The notes beneath the pieces are model-generated. The model saw only the letters and a list, made by a program, of their open reading frames with translations. It had not been told where the DNA came from and ran no database searches. The position numbers were made by a program, and so were the translations under genes. This document shows, one piece after another, positions 1 through 8,128 of a DNA stretch of 64,000 nt. Each line of letters starts with the position of its first letter. The first letter of the stretch is position 1. The stretch covers positions 1 to 64,000 of the forward strand of contig CAMAWN010000003.1 in the NCBI GenBank assembly GCA_945861865.1. Direction: 5' to 3'. Source of the stretch: Candidatus Kuenenia stuttgartensis. GTDB taxonomy: Bacteria > Planctomycetota > Planctomycetia > Planctomycetales > Planctomycetaceae.

Positions 1-2
1 GT

Positions 3-1274
3 CGGATTGCAATTGAACGCCACCCATCTAAGTCCCTGGAAGAAGAGATCTTTCGGACTCCCCATCACCTCGCGAACGCAAAGAACCCAGGCAAGTGGAT
101 TCAAGGAGTCGATAGGCTCATCGAGGGCTGCGTCGCTTTCGCTCGTCAAGGCGAACCGGATCGTTTGCCAAAAATCCTCAGTCTCCTCGACAAACTCGAC
201 TTCACGCTCGACGAAGAGCATCAGCTCAATCTGCTCCGCGCCTACCAACTCGCGTTCATCCGGCTGGGTAATCCAGACAAGGAGACGTGCGCCGCGCTGG
301 CGAAGAAGTTTGACGATCTGTTCCCGCAGAAGTCGGACTTCGTCAACCGCGAGCTGTCGATCCTGATGGTTCACTTCCAGTCGCCGGGAGCCGTCAAAAA
401 ATTGGTGCCGGTGCTGGCTCAGGAGCGAGTCGCGTCGCAGGAGCCGATCGGCGAGCTACTCAGCCGCAACAAAGGCTACGGCGGAGTCTTCGCCGCGATG
501 CTCGCCAACCAGCCGGACCAGCAGCAGTACCACTACGCCTTCGTCCTGCGGAACCTGAAGACCGGCTGGACGCTCGACGACCGCAAGGCCTACTTCGCGT
601 GGTTCGAGAAAGCCCGCACCTGGAGCGGTGGGGCCAGCTATCCCAAATACCTGAGCAACATCGACGCCGACGCCTTCGCCAACAGCACCGACGCCGAACG
701 CCTGGCTATTGAAGCCCTCGGCATCCGCAAACCCTACGTCATCCCCGAACTCCCCAAAGCCAAAGGCCCCGGCAAGGATTTGTCGGTCAACGAAGTTCTC
801 GCGTTGGCCAGCGACGGTCTGAAAGGCCGCGACTTCAAGAACGGCGAGAAGATGTACAAGGCCGCCCGCTGCGTCGTCTGCCACCGCTTCGGCGGCGACG
901 GCGGAGCCACCGGCCCCGACCTGACCCAACTCGCTGGCCGCTTCAATTTGAAAGACTTGACCGACGCGATCGTCGATCCCAGCAAAGTCATCTCGGACCA
1001 ATACAAAGCGTCCGTCATTGAAACGAAGGACGGCAAAGTCATCACCGGTCGCATCGTGAGCGAATCCAAGGATTCGATCACCGTCGTCACCGACCCCGAA
1101 AACGCCACCAAGATTGTCGAGATCAAGAAGTCCAACATCGAAGAACAACAACCATCGAAGGTCTCGCTGATGCCCAAGGACTTGCTCAAGACGCTCAACG
1201 AAGACGAAGTCCGCGACCTGTTGGCGTACCTGCTGTCGCGTGGCAATCCGGCGGACGCTATGTTTCGGAGGTAA
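3..1274 (+). CDS. PVC-type heme-binding c-type cytochrome protein (5' partial)
   Basis: The frame is already open at base 3 and has no stop before 1274, so the gene begins upstream of the window; 423 residues are visible. A c-type heme motif CVVCH lies at bases 870-884, followed by GPDLTQLAGRF and a domain ending SLMPKDLLKTL, the layout of the C-terminal putative heme-binding domain of Planctomycetes and Verrucomicrobia (TIGR02603 type). The N-terminal half is helical and HEAT-like. By family it is probably an exported electron-transfer protein, often joined to a sugar-dehydrogenase-like propeller that would lie outside this window. The true start cannot be seen. A TTG at 165 could be mistaken for a start but sits inside the open frame. 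Confidence 0.9.
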   Translation, partial: RIAIERHPSKSLEEEIFRTPHHLANAKNPGKWIQGVDRLIEGCVAFARQGEPDRLPKILSLLDKLDFTLDEEHQLNLLRAYQLAFIRLGNPDKETCAALAKKFDDLFPQKSDFVNRELSILMVHFQSPGAVKKLVPVLAQERVASQEPIGELLSRNKGYGGVFAAMLANQPDQQQYHYAFVLRNLKTGWTLDDRKAYFAWFEKARTWSGGASYPKYLSNIDADAFANSTDAERLAIEALGIRKPYVIPELPKAKGPGKDLSVNEVLALASDGLKGRDFKNGEKMYKAARCVVCHRFGGDGGATGPDLTQLAGRFNLKDLTDAIVDPSKVISDQYKASVIETKDGKVITGRIVSESKDSITVVTDPENATKIVEIKKSNIEEQQPSKVSLMPKDLLKTLNEDEVRDLLAYLLSRGNPADAMFRR

Positions 1275-1316
1275 CCCCGAGTACCACTTTTCACTGAGTT
1301 TCGAAGGAGTCGATTC

Positions 1317-2249
1317 ATGCCGATTTTCAATGACAATTCCGAGACCATCGGTCGCACGCCGTTGGTCAAAATCAATCGCCTGACCGCCGGTCTGAAGGCC
1401 ACGGTCCTTGCCAAGATCGAAGGCCGCAATCCGGCCTACAGCGTCAAGTGCCGCATCGGAGCGGCCATGATTTGGGATGCCGAGAAGCGCGGCGTGCTCA
1501 AGCCCGGAATGCAGGTCGTCGAGCCGACCAGCGGCAACACCGGCATCGCGCTGGCCTATGTCTGCGCGGCGCGCGGCTATCCGCTGACGCTGACCATGCC
1601 GGAGACCATGTCGCTCGAACGCCGCATGATGCTCAAGGCGTTCGGCGCGACGCTCGTGCTGACACCGGGAGCCGAAGGCATGAAAGGCGCGATCGCTCGC
1701 GCCGAAGAACTCTCGAAGCAGCCGGGGTTCTTCATTCCGCAGCAGTTCAAGAATCCGGCCAACCCAGAGATTCACTTCAAGACCACCGGCCCGGAGATTT
1801 GGGAAGACACCAACGGCAATGTGGACTACTTCGTGGCGGGAGTCGGCACCGGCGGTACGATCACCGGAGTCTCGCGGTACATCAAGAAGCACAAAGGCCA
1901 CGCGATGAAGTCCATCGCCGTCGAGCCGACTGCCAGCCCGGTCCTCTCCGGCGGCAAGCCCGGCCCGCACAAGATTCAGGGGATCGGTGCCGGCTTCGTG
2001 CCCGACATCCTCGACATGTCACTGGTCGACGAGGTCGTGCAAGTCTCGAACGAAGAGGCGATGGAGTTGGCTCCTCGACTGGCGAAAGAAGAAGGCATCA
2101 TCAGCGGCATCAGTTGCGGCGCTGCGATGGCTGCGGCCCTGAAAGTCGCGGCTCGTCCGGAATCCGAAGGCAAGACGATCGTGGTCATCCTGCCCGACTC
2201 CGGCGAACGGTATCTCTCGACGCCGATGTTCGAGTACGCGAAAGCGTGA
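1317..2249 (+). CDS. cysK: cysteine synthase A (O-acetylserine sulfhydrylase)
   Basis: This 310-residue PLP enzyme makes L-cysteine from O-acetylserine and sulfide in the cytoplasm. The PLP lysine is K44 in [11 protein letters not shown], the substrate loop TSGNTG is at residues 71-76, and the phosphate-binding loop GTGGT is at 177-181. [10 protein letters not shown] closes the cofactor site near the C-terminus. The length is normal for the family, and SVKCR rather than SVKDR is also found in enterobacterial CysK. The ATG is preceded by AAGGAG at a suitable distance. The gene stands alone between a cytochrome gene and the HU-like gene, and a long inverted repeat follows its stop. Confidence 0.95.
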   Translation: MPIFNDNSETIGRTPLVKINRLTAGLKATVLAKIEGRNPAYSVKCRIGAAMIWDAEKRGVLKPGMQVVEPTSGNTGIALAYVCAARGYPLTLTMPETMSLERRMMLKAFGATLVLTPGAEGMKGAIARAEELSKQPGFFIPQQFKNPANPEIHFKTTGPEIWEDTNGNVDYFVAGVGTGGTITGVSRYIKKHKGHAMKSIAVEPTASPVLSGGKPGPHKIQGIGAGFVPDILDMSLVDEVVQVSNEEAMELAPRLAKEEGIISGISCGAAMAAALKVAARPESEGKTIVVILPDSGERYLSTPMFEYAKA

Positions 2250-2250
2250 C

Positions 2251-2297
2251 GTGGCGGATGCGTCTCGCATCCATCCGACACGAGACGCATCGGCCAC
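2251..2297. repeat. 17-bp inverted repeat downstream of cysK
   Basis: Arms 2251-2267 and 2281-2297 are reverse complements with one mismatch, separated by 13 bases. It starts right after the cysK stop. There is no T-run on either side, so it is not a classical intrinsic terminator; it may act as an mRNA 3'-end stabiliser or be a dispersed palindromic element. Confidence 0.75.
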
Positions 2298-2540
2298 GAC
2301 GACCCCCAGCCCGGTCCTTGCGACTGGTGCTCAAAAAACGGGCCTCAGGAACTCGGCCTGTCGCGAGGCGGATTCGGCACGACGATTCACGCGGCGCTCG
2401 CGTGGATGTCAACACGGCCTATTTTTTGCGGAAATTGTGGGTTTTTTCGCGATAAGCCAGTTGCAATTTCGCCGCCGAATTATTTTCATCCCTTCGTTCG
2501 TACGTCACGTCGACGTGTTCACGTCCATCATCACCATGCT
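2298..2540. other. non-coding region upstream of the HU-like gene
   Basis: No convincing gene is seen here. The right half is richer in A and T than its surroundings and probably holds the promoter of the HU-like gene, but no -35/-10 pair with acceptable spacing could be fixed by eye. Confidence 0.4.
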
Positions 2541-2556
2541 AGGAGGGTTACTGATC

Positions 2557-2871
2557 ATGGCCAAAGCGGCTGCCAAAGCTCCGTCCAAATCCGAAATCTT
2601 TGCCAACGTCTCTGAGGCGACTGGCCTCAACAAGAAGCAAGTGGCGTCCGTATTCGACGCACTGGCTGCGGAAGTTGGGAAAGCGTTGGGCAAGAAGGGA
2701 CCAGGAGTCTTCGCGATTCCGGGCCTCTGTAAGATCGTTCGCAAGAACAAGCCGGCCCAACCTGCTCGCAAGGGCGTCATGGTACTCGGCCAACTGCGTG
2801 ACCTGCCGGCGAAGGCCGCCAGCGTGGCCGTCCGCGTTCGCCCGCTCAAGGCGTTGAAGGACATGGTGTAG
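2557..2871 (+). CDS. HU-family DNA-binding protein
   Basis: A 104-residue small basic protein with the HU/IHF layout: helical N-terminus (SKSEIFANVSEATGLNKKQV), a GPGVFAIPGLCKI strand region, and a lysine/arginine-rich arm. By family it binds and bends DNA in the nucleoid. The start at 2557 is chosen because AGGAGGG lies at 2541-2547, nine bases upstream; the frame stays open further upstream but that part reads as non-coding. The arm region is unlike the canonical RNPxTG form (KPAQPARKGVM), as in divergent HU-like proteins of planctomycetes. A strong terminator follows, so it is probably transcribed alone. Confidence 0.88.
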   Translation: MAKAAAKAPSKSEIFANVSEATGLNKKQVASVFDALAAEVGKALGKKGPGVFAIPGLCKIVRKNKPAQPARKGVMVLGQLRDLPAKAASVAVRVRPLKALKDMV

Positions 2872-2900
2872 TTGAACTGCTTCGGCACTCAGCGTTCACG

Positions 2901-2934
2901 AAAGCCCGGCTGCTAAGGCAGACCGGGCTTTTTT
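2901..2934 (+). terminator. rho-independent terminator after the HU-like gene
   Basis: A perfect 8-bp stem, AAGCCCGG (2902-2909) with CCGGGCTT (2923-2930), is followed by a run of six T starting inside the stem. It lies 30 bases after the HU stop. Confidence 0.93.
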
Positions 2935-2974
2935 CGTGGGACAAGTGTTATGTCTGACTGCGGCCACGTTACGT

Positions 2975-3070
2975 GCCTTCGCCCTTGGGGAGAAGGTGGC
3001 CGCAGGTCGGATGAGGGTTTCTTGGACTGTCGGCTCTCTCACTCCGATCCTCTCCCAGAGGGAGAGGGAG
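2975..3070 (+). repeat. dispersed intergenic repeat, copy A
   Basis: This 96-base stretch matches the reverse complement of 8012-8108 along almost its whole length at roughly three-quarters identity by eye. Shared blocks include AAGGTGGC, CTCACTCC and GAGGG. Its right end forms a perfect 8-bp hairpin (3049-3056 with 3060-3067, loop AGA). Both copies sit between genes, one upstream of the scpB stop and one between the thiolase and FadJ genes. Confidence 0.7.
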
Positions 3071-3087
3071 AATTGTGGAGCATCGAC

Positions 3088-3798
3088 CTACGCCGCGCTT
3101 GTGATCTCTTCCGCGATGGAGTTTCGTTGACGACGGAGGCGGTCGGCCATTGGCAGATCATCGAGCGATTGCAGGCCATACAGTTCCAGAAACTTTCGCG
3201 TCGTCTCGTACAAGAACGGACGGCCGAGCGAATCGTCTTCGCCGGCAATGCGGACCAGTTCCCGCTCGATCAACTGCTTGAGCATTTCGGACGACTGGAC
3301 GCCGCGAACCGCTTCGAGGTCGGCTCGGGTCAGCGGCTGCCGGTAGGCGACGATCGCCAGCGTTTCGAGCATCGGAGGAGTCAGCTTGTGCGCCGCTTGT
3401 CGCTGGTGCAGCTTGTCGAGCCAAAAGACAAGCTCACGCCGAGTCAACAGCCGCAAACCGGTTGCGACACGCTCGACTCGGAATGTCGAGCCGCTGGCGT
3501 CGTAAGCCAGGTTCAGCCGGTCGATCAATTGTTGAGCCTCTTCCACGTCGGCCAAGGTCGCGAGTTGCACCAGCCGTTTGATCGGCAACGGTTCGTCGGC
3601 GACAAACAAGACGGCTTCCAACCGGGCCATCTTTGGTGTGCGTCGATGCGCATCGGTGGGAAGTTTCGCCGTCAAGCAGTGAATGCTTCTCGTTGCGAAA
3701 AAATTCCACCGGAAGCCAGCCGCCGTTGAGGAGCGTGCTGAGATCCCAGCGAACCCGGACATGACGGACAGATCGCGAGTCGGACTCATGAGAAACAT
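3088..3798 (-). CDS. scpB: segregation and condensation protein B
   Basis: ScpB is a winged-helix kleisin-associated subunit that works with ScpA and SMC in chromosome condensation and partition. The conserved core begins at ARLEAVLFVADEPLPIKRLV, continues through LTRRELVFWLDKL and ETLAIVAYRQPLTRADLEAVRG, and ends SLDDLPMADRLR. The core would fit a start at 3630, but that ATG has no ribosome binding site. The ATG at 3798 has AGAGG five bases upstream, and the frame stays open to 3828. The N-terminal extension of about 56 residues is arginine-rich and of unknown role. The gene overlaps or abuts the end of the upstream membrane-anchored gene on the same strand, suggesting co-transcription. The family call is sure; the start is not. 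Confidence 0.88.
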   Translation of the reverse strand: MFLMSPTRDLSVMSGFAGISARSSTAAGFRWNFFATRSIHCLTAKLPTDAHRRTPKMARLEAVLFVADEPLPIKRLVQLATLADVEEAQQLIDRLNLAYDASGSTFRVERVATGLRLLTRRELVFWLDKLHQRQAAHKLTPPMLETLAIVAYRQPLTRADLEAVRGVQSSEMLKQLIERELVRIAGEDDSLGRPFLYETTRKFLELYGLQSLDDLPMADRLRRQRNSIAEEITSAA

Positions 3799-3809
3799 GG
3801 CGGCCTCTG

Positions 3810-4595
3810 TCAGCGTCGTGTCACCCACTCGTCGATTTGCCGCAGCACAGCCTGGACCGCGAGCAACGGTTCGGCGGCTTCGGCTTCAAAGCGGCGCGTG
3901 ACACGAGCGTCGCGGTGCGGAGTGAACTCGCACGCGAAATAGAATTCACCCAGTTGACTGCCCGGTTCCAGACGGAACTCTTGAATGCCGAGTTCGTTCA
4001 GCCGGCGCACCGCCTCACGCCACGTCAGGCCCTTGTCCGATCGTTCCGAGTTGGCTTCAAAAACGTTGGCGGTCGTCCGCATCGCGATCGGCTCGCCTGG
4101 CGTCCGAGCGGTTGTCGAACGAGTTCGGTTTCGCAGCTCGGACTGATTGGTGACGGCGACGGAATTCCCAAACAGATCCTCCAACCGTTGATCCGCTACT
4201 GCAGCCGGCTCTTGCGAAGTATTTTTCGTCAACCAAGGTTCGGCGTTGAGCGAAGTCTCGACGAACTTCGCCTCAGGTCCGCGCCACTCGACGTCGAGAA
4301 TTTGGCGGCTGTCGCGACGAGGACGCTCCACCGGACGAAAGATGTCTTGCAGTGGCGGCTCACCGTGCGAACCGGAACCTCGCAGGGAGGATTCCGCGAC
4401 AATCGTGGCTGACGACGCAGACTCACCGACACGGGGTTTGGGTCGAGTTCCCGCAGGCCGAGTTGTCGCATCGTTGACAGACGACGCAATCACCGGGACG
4501 AATTGCGGAACTCCAAACATCGCCATCAGCGGAACGCCGAGTAGCGGAACCATGAACATCAGCGTGGACATTGAATTGCCAGTTCGAGAGCGCAT
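3810..4595 (-). CDS. hypothetical membrane-anchored protein
   Basis: I do not recognise a family. The 261-residue protein has one hydrophobic N-terminal segment (about residues 9-37, rich in M, V, L and P), then a low-complexity, arginine-rich linker. Its C-terminal domain of about 100 residues starts near LTWREAVRRLNELGIQEFRL. A single-pass inner-membrane protein with a soluble C-terminal domain is likely. The start at 4595 is chosen because GGGAG lies nine bases upstream; the frame is open a little further. Its stop is next to the scpB start on the same strand, so the two are probably co-transcribed. Confidence 0.7.
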   Translation of the reverse strand: MRSRTGNSMSTLMFMVPLLGVPLMAMFGVPQFVPVIASSVNDATTRPAGTRPKPRVGESASSATIVAESSLRGSGSHGEPPLQDIFRPVERPRRDSRQILDVEWRGPEAKFVETSLNAEPWLTKNTSQEPAAVADQRLEDLFGNSVAVTNQSELRNRTRSTTARTPGEPIAMRTTANVFEANSERSDKGLTWREAVRRLNELGIQEFRLEPGSQLGEFYFACEFTPHRDARVTRRFEAEAAEPLLAVQAVLRQIDEWVTRR

Positions 4596-5027
4596 CCTTG
4601 CGAATCTCCCTGTTCCCGGACCAACTTGTTTCAAACCTCACATCTTGCGAGGCCGACGCGAGACCGGAATGTAGGCCGACTCGCAAAAACACATCAACGG
4701 CAGTTTTCGCCGATTTGACCTGTCGGGTCTGTCCTTCGTGAGTACTCGCCTCCGCGAGACCTTTCGGGTCGCAGCGTGGACAACGCTCGTGGGTCTGCGG
4801 ACGCGGGTCATTCCGGTTTCTGGAGGCTCGGCCGGTGAAGTGAATCGCCTGCCCGTCCCGATACGAACTGCGATGATACGGGATTCGGCACTGTCGCCGA
4901 GCCGCGTCGTGGCTGACCGTCGGAGACTTGTGCTCGCGACGTCACTCACGAGCATCCGCCCCCCGCCGAGCTGCCCTCCAGGAGGAATGCAACTCGCGCG
5001 CTGTTTTGCCGAAGGAGTTGAAGCTCT
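4596..5027. other. divergent intergenic region
   Basis: This gap of about 430 bases separates a minus-strand gene from a plus-strand DUF1571 gene and should hold promoters for both. No clear operator, small gene or structured RNA was found in it. Confidence 0.4.
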
Positions 5028-5849
5028 ATGAGCCTGAAATCTACGAACCAAGGTCGTCGCCATTTTCTGAAGCAGTCCGTCGCAGTCTCCTCTGGCTTGC
5101 TGTTGCCAGGTTGGGTGATCGCGGGTGACGTCCCCAAGACTGCGAAAAGCAACAATGCCACCAGCGGAGATACCCACAAACTCGGAGCCGCGATCAAGTT
5201 CGCCAAGGATGTCCAGGAGATGCTGAAAAAGGTCAACGACTACGAGGCGACGTTCACCAAGAAGGAAGTCGTCAGCAAGAAGCTGCTTCAGACCGAGATG
5301 TACGTGAAGTTCCGCGAGCAGCCCTTCAGCGTCTACCTCAAGTTTCTCAACCCGCATGGCGGCCGCGAAGTGATTTACGTCGCTGGCAGAAACAAAGATA
5401 AACTGTTGGCTCATGGCGAGGGGATCACATCCATCGTCGGAACCCTCAAGCTGAAACCGGACAGCAAAGACGCGATGGACGACAACCGCCATCCGATCAC
5501 GATGTTCGGCATGTCGAAGTTGGTCGCGACGCTGGTGCAGCAGTGGGAGGCGGACGAGAAGCACGACGATTGTGTCGTGAAATTCTTCCCGAACGCGAAG
5601 CTCGACAAAACCGAGTGCAAAGTGGTCGAAACGACTAATCCAAAACAAGGCAAGCACGCGCCGTTCCATTTGACGCGAATGTACATCGCGAAGGACACCG
5701 GCCTTCCGGTGCGTGTTGAGCAATTCGGCTTCCCTGCCAAAGGTGCTCAGCCACCGATCATCGAGGAGTACACGTACTCGAACATTAAGACCAACGTAGG
5801 CCTCAGTGATCTCGACTTTGATGCGGACAACAAAGCATACGGCTTCTAA
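5028..5849 (+). CDS. DUF1571 family exported protein
   Basis: A 273-residue protein with a Tat-like signal: R10-R11 in GRRHFLKQS followed by a hydrophobic stretch ending near VIAGD. The body matches DUF1571, a LolA-like fold common in planctomycetes: VNDYEATFTKKE, then YVKFREQPFSVYLKF, and late DTGLPVRVEQFGFP. Such proteins are thought to bind lipid or lipoprotein in the periplasm, but that role is inferred from the fold. AAGGAG lies upstream of the ATG at a normal distance. A strong terminator follows, so it is likely monocistronic. Confidence 0.85.
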   Translation: MSLKSTNQGRRHFLKQSVAVSSGLLLPGWVIAGDVPKTAKSNNATSGDTHKLGAAIKFAKDVQEMLKKVNDYEATFTKKEVVSKKLLQTEMYVKFREQPFSVYLKFLNPHGGREVIYVAGRNKDKLLAHGEGITSIVGTLKLKPDSKDAMDDNRHPITMFGMSKLVATLVQQWEADEKHDDCVVKFFPNAKLDKTECKVVETTNPKQGKHAPFHLTRMYIAKDTGLPVRVEQFGFPAKGAQPPIIEEYTYSNIKTNVGLSDLDFDADNKAYGF

Positions 5850-5877
5850 CGCGGTCGAGCCTGTTGACGAAACGTCC

Positions 5878-5909
5878 AAGCCCGATGAGCCTCACTCATC
5901 GGGCTTTTT
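5878..5909 (+). terminator. rho-independent terminator after the DUF1571 gene
   Basis: A perfect 12-bp stem (5878-5889 with 5895-5906) has a 5-base loop and is followed by a T-run. It lies 28 bases after the stop. Confidence 0.94.
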
Positions 5910-5957
5910 CGTTGACCATCCGATCATCGAGTCACCAGCGATGTGCCACTAAACTCC

Positions 5958-6578
5958 ATGACCGCCAGCCCGCCCCACGAATTCCGGGGGACACCGAGGC
6001 TTCGCCGACACTTCAATACGGAAACGACCGTGACCCGCATCTTTTTGACACTCGCATCGGTGAGCACGCTGTTGTTGCTGACCGTCTTCGTGCTCGGCCT
6101 GAACATCGGCGATCCACGAGTCCTCGAATCGCAACCTCTCGTGTCGTGGCATCTGCTGCTCGCACTGACCGGACTGATCTTCGCCACACTGGTTCATGCG
6201 GTGGTCCTGACCTATTTCATGGGGACTGGTCGCTGGATGGAAGATGTCAGCAAGACCTACCAACTCGACGATCACTGGCGAGTCGAATGTCAACGGCTGA
6301 AGTACCGAGTCCTCCCGTGGATGTGTTTGAGTTTGTTGCTCTTACTGACGACGATTGGCTTCGGAGCCGCCGCGGATCCGGCCGCACGTCTGGGTTTCTC
6401 CGGCTGCGTGGGCCTGTCGGCGAGCACGCTGCATTTGCTCGTCGCACTCACGACGGTTGGCGGCAACGTCCTGGTCAACGTCCGCGAGTTCCACGCTCTG
6501 GAACGCAACGGCCAGTTCGTCAACGAAGTGATTGCGAAAGTCCGCGAAATTCGGATCGCTCGCGGCTTGCCCGTGTAG
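5958..6578 (+). CDS. conserved hypothetical integral membrane protein
   Basis: A 206-residue protein with four hydrophobic segments: around TLASVSTLLLLTVFVLG, LLLALTGLIFATLVHAVV, MCLSLLLLLTTIGFGAA and the STLHLLVALTTVGGNVLV region. Conserved-looking soluble parts are MGTGRWMEDVSKTY, between the second and third segments, and the C-terminal NVREFHALERNGQFVNEVI. I do not recognise a named family. ATG 5958 is used; a GTG at 5943 is possible, and neither has a strong ribosome binding site. It lies just upstream of the beta-oxidation pair but nothing ties it to that pathway. Confidence 0.72.
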   Translation: MTASPPHEFRGTPRLRRHFNTETTVTRIFLTLASVSTLLLLTVFVLGLNIGDPRVLESQPLVSWHLLLALTGLIFATLVHAVVLTYFMGTGRWMEDVSKTYQLDDHWRVECQRLKYRVLPWMCLSLLLLLTTIGFGAAADPAARLGFSGCVGLSASTLHLLVALTTVGGNVLVNVREFHALERNGQFVNEVIAKVREIRIARGLPV

Positions 6579-6695
6579 GTTGGTCTTTCCAGGCCGCCCC
6601 GAATTACGTTTGTTGTCAGCTGCCGATACTCTTCCCGCCGATCAGGATTTACCGTCAGCCTGGGAAGACTGACCGACTTGGCCAGCGAGGGCATC

Positions 6696-7991
6696 ATGCC
6701 AGAAGCGGTGATCGTCGGAGGCGTGCGGACACCGTTCGTGAAAGCCGGAGCCGCGTTCAATCAGCTTCCGGCTCAGGAGCTGGGCCGTTTGGCGGTGCGT
6801 GAATTGTTGGACCGAGCCAATCTCGATCCCGCCCGCGTCGATGAGCTGATCTGCGGCAACGTCGCCAGCCCCGTCGACGCCGCGAATGTCGCCCGCGTCA
6901 TCGCGCTGCGAGCCGGCATTCCGCGCGACAAGATCGCTCACACCGTCAGCCGCAACTGCGCCAGCGGCTTCGAATGCGTGACGCAGGCATGTGACCGAGT
7001 CGTCGCTGGCCGAGCCAAATGTGTCGTCGCCGTCGGCGTCGATTCGATGAGCCACATCCCACTTTTCTACCCGAAGACATTTGCCGACAAATTGCTGCGG
7101 CTGAATTCCGTGAGATCGGCCTGGCAGAAGCTGAAGACCTTCGCTTCGTTCCGCCTGTGCGATTTGACTCCGCAGATCGGCATCAAGCTGGGACTGACCG
7201 ATCCGGTCACCGGCCTGATGATGGGAGACACGGCCGAGAAGCTCGCTCGCGAGTTCAAGATCACTCGCGATGAACAGGATCAATTCGCACTCCGCAGCCA
7301 TCAACTCGCCGCCGCGGCTTGGCAGGAGAATCGGTTGGCGTCCGAGGTGATGACGGTCTATGTCGACGAGCGCGACGGCGGAGTGAAACCGATCTCGCGA
7401 GACGTCGGCTTCCGAGCGGATCAATCGCTCGAATCGCTGGCGAAGATGAAGCCGTACTTCGATCGTCGTTGGGGAAGCGTGACGATTGGAAACTCGTGCC
7501 AAATCACCGACGGAGCTGCCGCGTTGTTGATCGTCGAAGCAAACACCGCGCGAGAGTGGGGCCTGACACCACTCGGCCGGATCCGTGATTACGCCTACGC
7601 CGGCTGCGATCCGGCTCGCATGGGACTCGGCCCGGTGTTCGCCACTTCGCGAGTCTTGCAGCAGACGGGACTGAAACTGTCCGACATGGAGTTGGTCGAA
7701 CTCAACGAAGCCTTCGCTGCTCAAGCGATCGCGTGTCTGCGCGGGTTTGAGTCCACGACTGTCGCGTGTGCTGCCGCGGGCTGTGAACTGGCTCCGCTGG
7801 GCCACGTCGATCTCGAACGGCTCAACGTGAATGGTGGAGCGATCGCGCTGGGACATCCCGTCGGCGCGACTGGCACGCGATTGATCCTCACGCTGCTGCA
7901 CGAGCTTCGCCGCCGCAATCTGACTCGCGGACTGGCAACGCTCTGCATCGGCGGCGGACAAGGTGGGGCGGTGGTGGTTGAGGTGGGATGA
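6696..7991 (+). CDS. acetyl-CoA acyltransferase (thiolase, FadI/FadA type)
   Basis: A 431-residue thiolase. The nucleophile is C88 in SRNCASGFECV, the catalytic His is H387 in GGAIALGHPVGATG, and the second Cys is C417 in LCIGGGQGG, so all three active-site residues are present. It should cleave 3-ketoacyl-CoA in the last step of beta-oxidation. The next gene encodes the FadJ-like hydratase/dehydrogenase, which together make the standard two-subunit pair. A TTG at 6678 is open but the ATG at 6696, preceded by GAGGG, is preferred. The length fits the FadI branch better than shorter acetoacetyl-CoA thiolases. Confidence 0.92.
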   Translation: MPEAVIVGGVRTPFVKAGAAFNQLPAQELGRLAVRELLDRANLDPARVDELICGNVASPVDAANVARVIALRAGIPRDKIAHTVSRNCASGFECVTQACDRVVAGRAKCVVAVGVDSMSHIPLFYPKTFADKLLRLNSVRSAWQKLKTFASFRLCDLTPQIGIKLGLTDPVTGLMMGDTAEKLAREFKITRDEQDQFALRSHQLAAAAWQENRLASEVMTVYVDERDGGVKPISRDVGFRADQSLESLAKMKPYFDRRWGSVTIGNSCQITDGAAALLIVEANTAREWGLTPLGRIRDYAYAGCDPARMGLGPVFATSRVLQQTGLKLSDMELVELNEAFAAQAIACLRGFESTTVACAAAGCELAPLGHVDLERLNVNGGAIALGHPVGATGTRLILTLLHELRRRNLTRGLATLCIGGGQGGAVVVEVG

Positions 7992-8011
7992 CGAAGAGGT
8001 TGACTGTTTGG

Positions 8012-8108
8012 CTCCCCCTCTTTTTGAGAGAGGGGTGGAGTGAGGGAGCTGTCCGTCATTGAATCCCTCTTCCGGCCTTCGCCACCTTTTCCCAAAGGGA
8101 GAAGGGCA
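8012..8108 (-). repeat. dispersed intergenic repeat, copy B
   Basis: Reverse-oriented copy of the element at 2975-3070, filling most of the 137-base gap between the thiolase and FadJ-like genes. Both ends are GA/CT-rich and can pair. It carries no coding potential that I trust. Confidence 0.68.
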
Positions 8109-8128
8109 GTCACGACAACAAGGAATTG

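Noticed and set aside
456-1970. A 504-codon open frame on the minus strand
   Set aside because: It runs antisense to the cytochrome and cysK genes, which have clear families. The translation is rich in Arg, Asp, Val and Gly without motifs, typical of shadow frames in GC-rich DNA.
2461-2486. Possible promoter TTGCAA with TATTTT
   Set aside because: The spacing is only 14 bases, too short for a sigma-70-type promoter.
2251-2556. N-terminal extension of the HU-like gene
   Set aside because: The frame is open but runs through the inverted repeat and non-coding bases; the ribosome site at 2541 fixes the later start.
4638-5879. A 413-codon minus-strand frame opposite the DUF1571 gene
   Set aside because: Antisense shadow; the plus-strand gene has a Tat signal, ribosome site and terminator.
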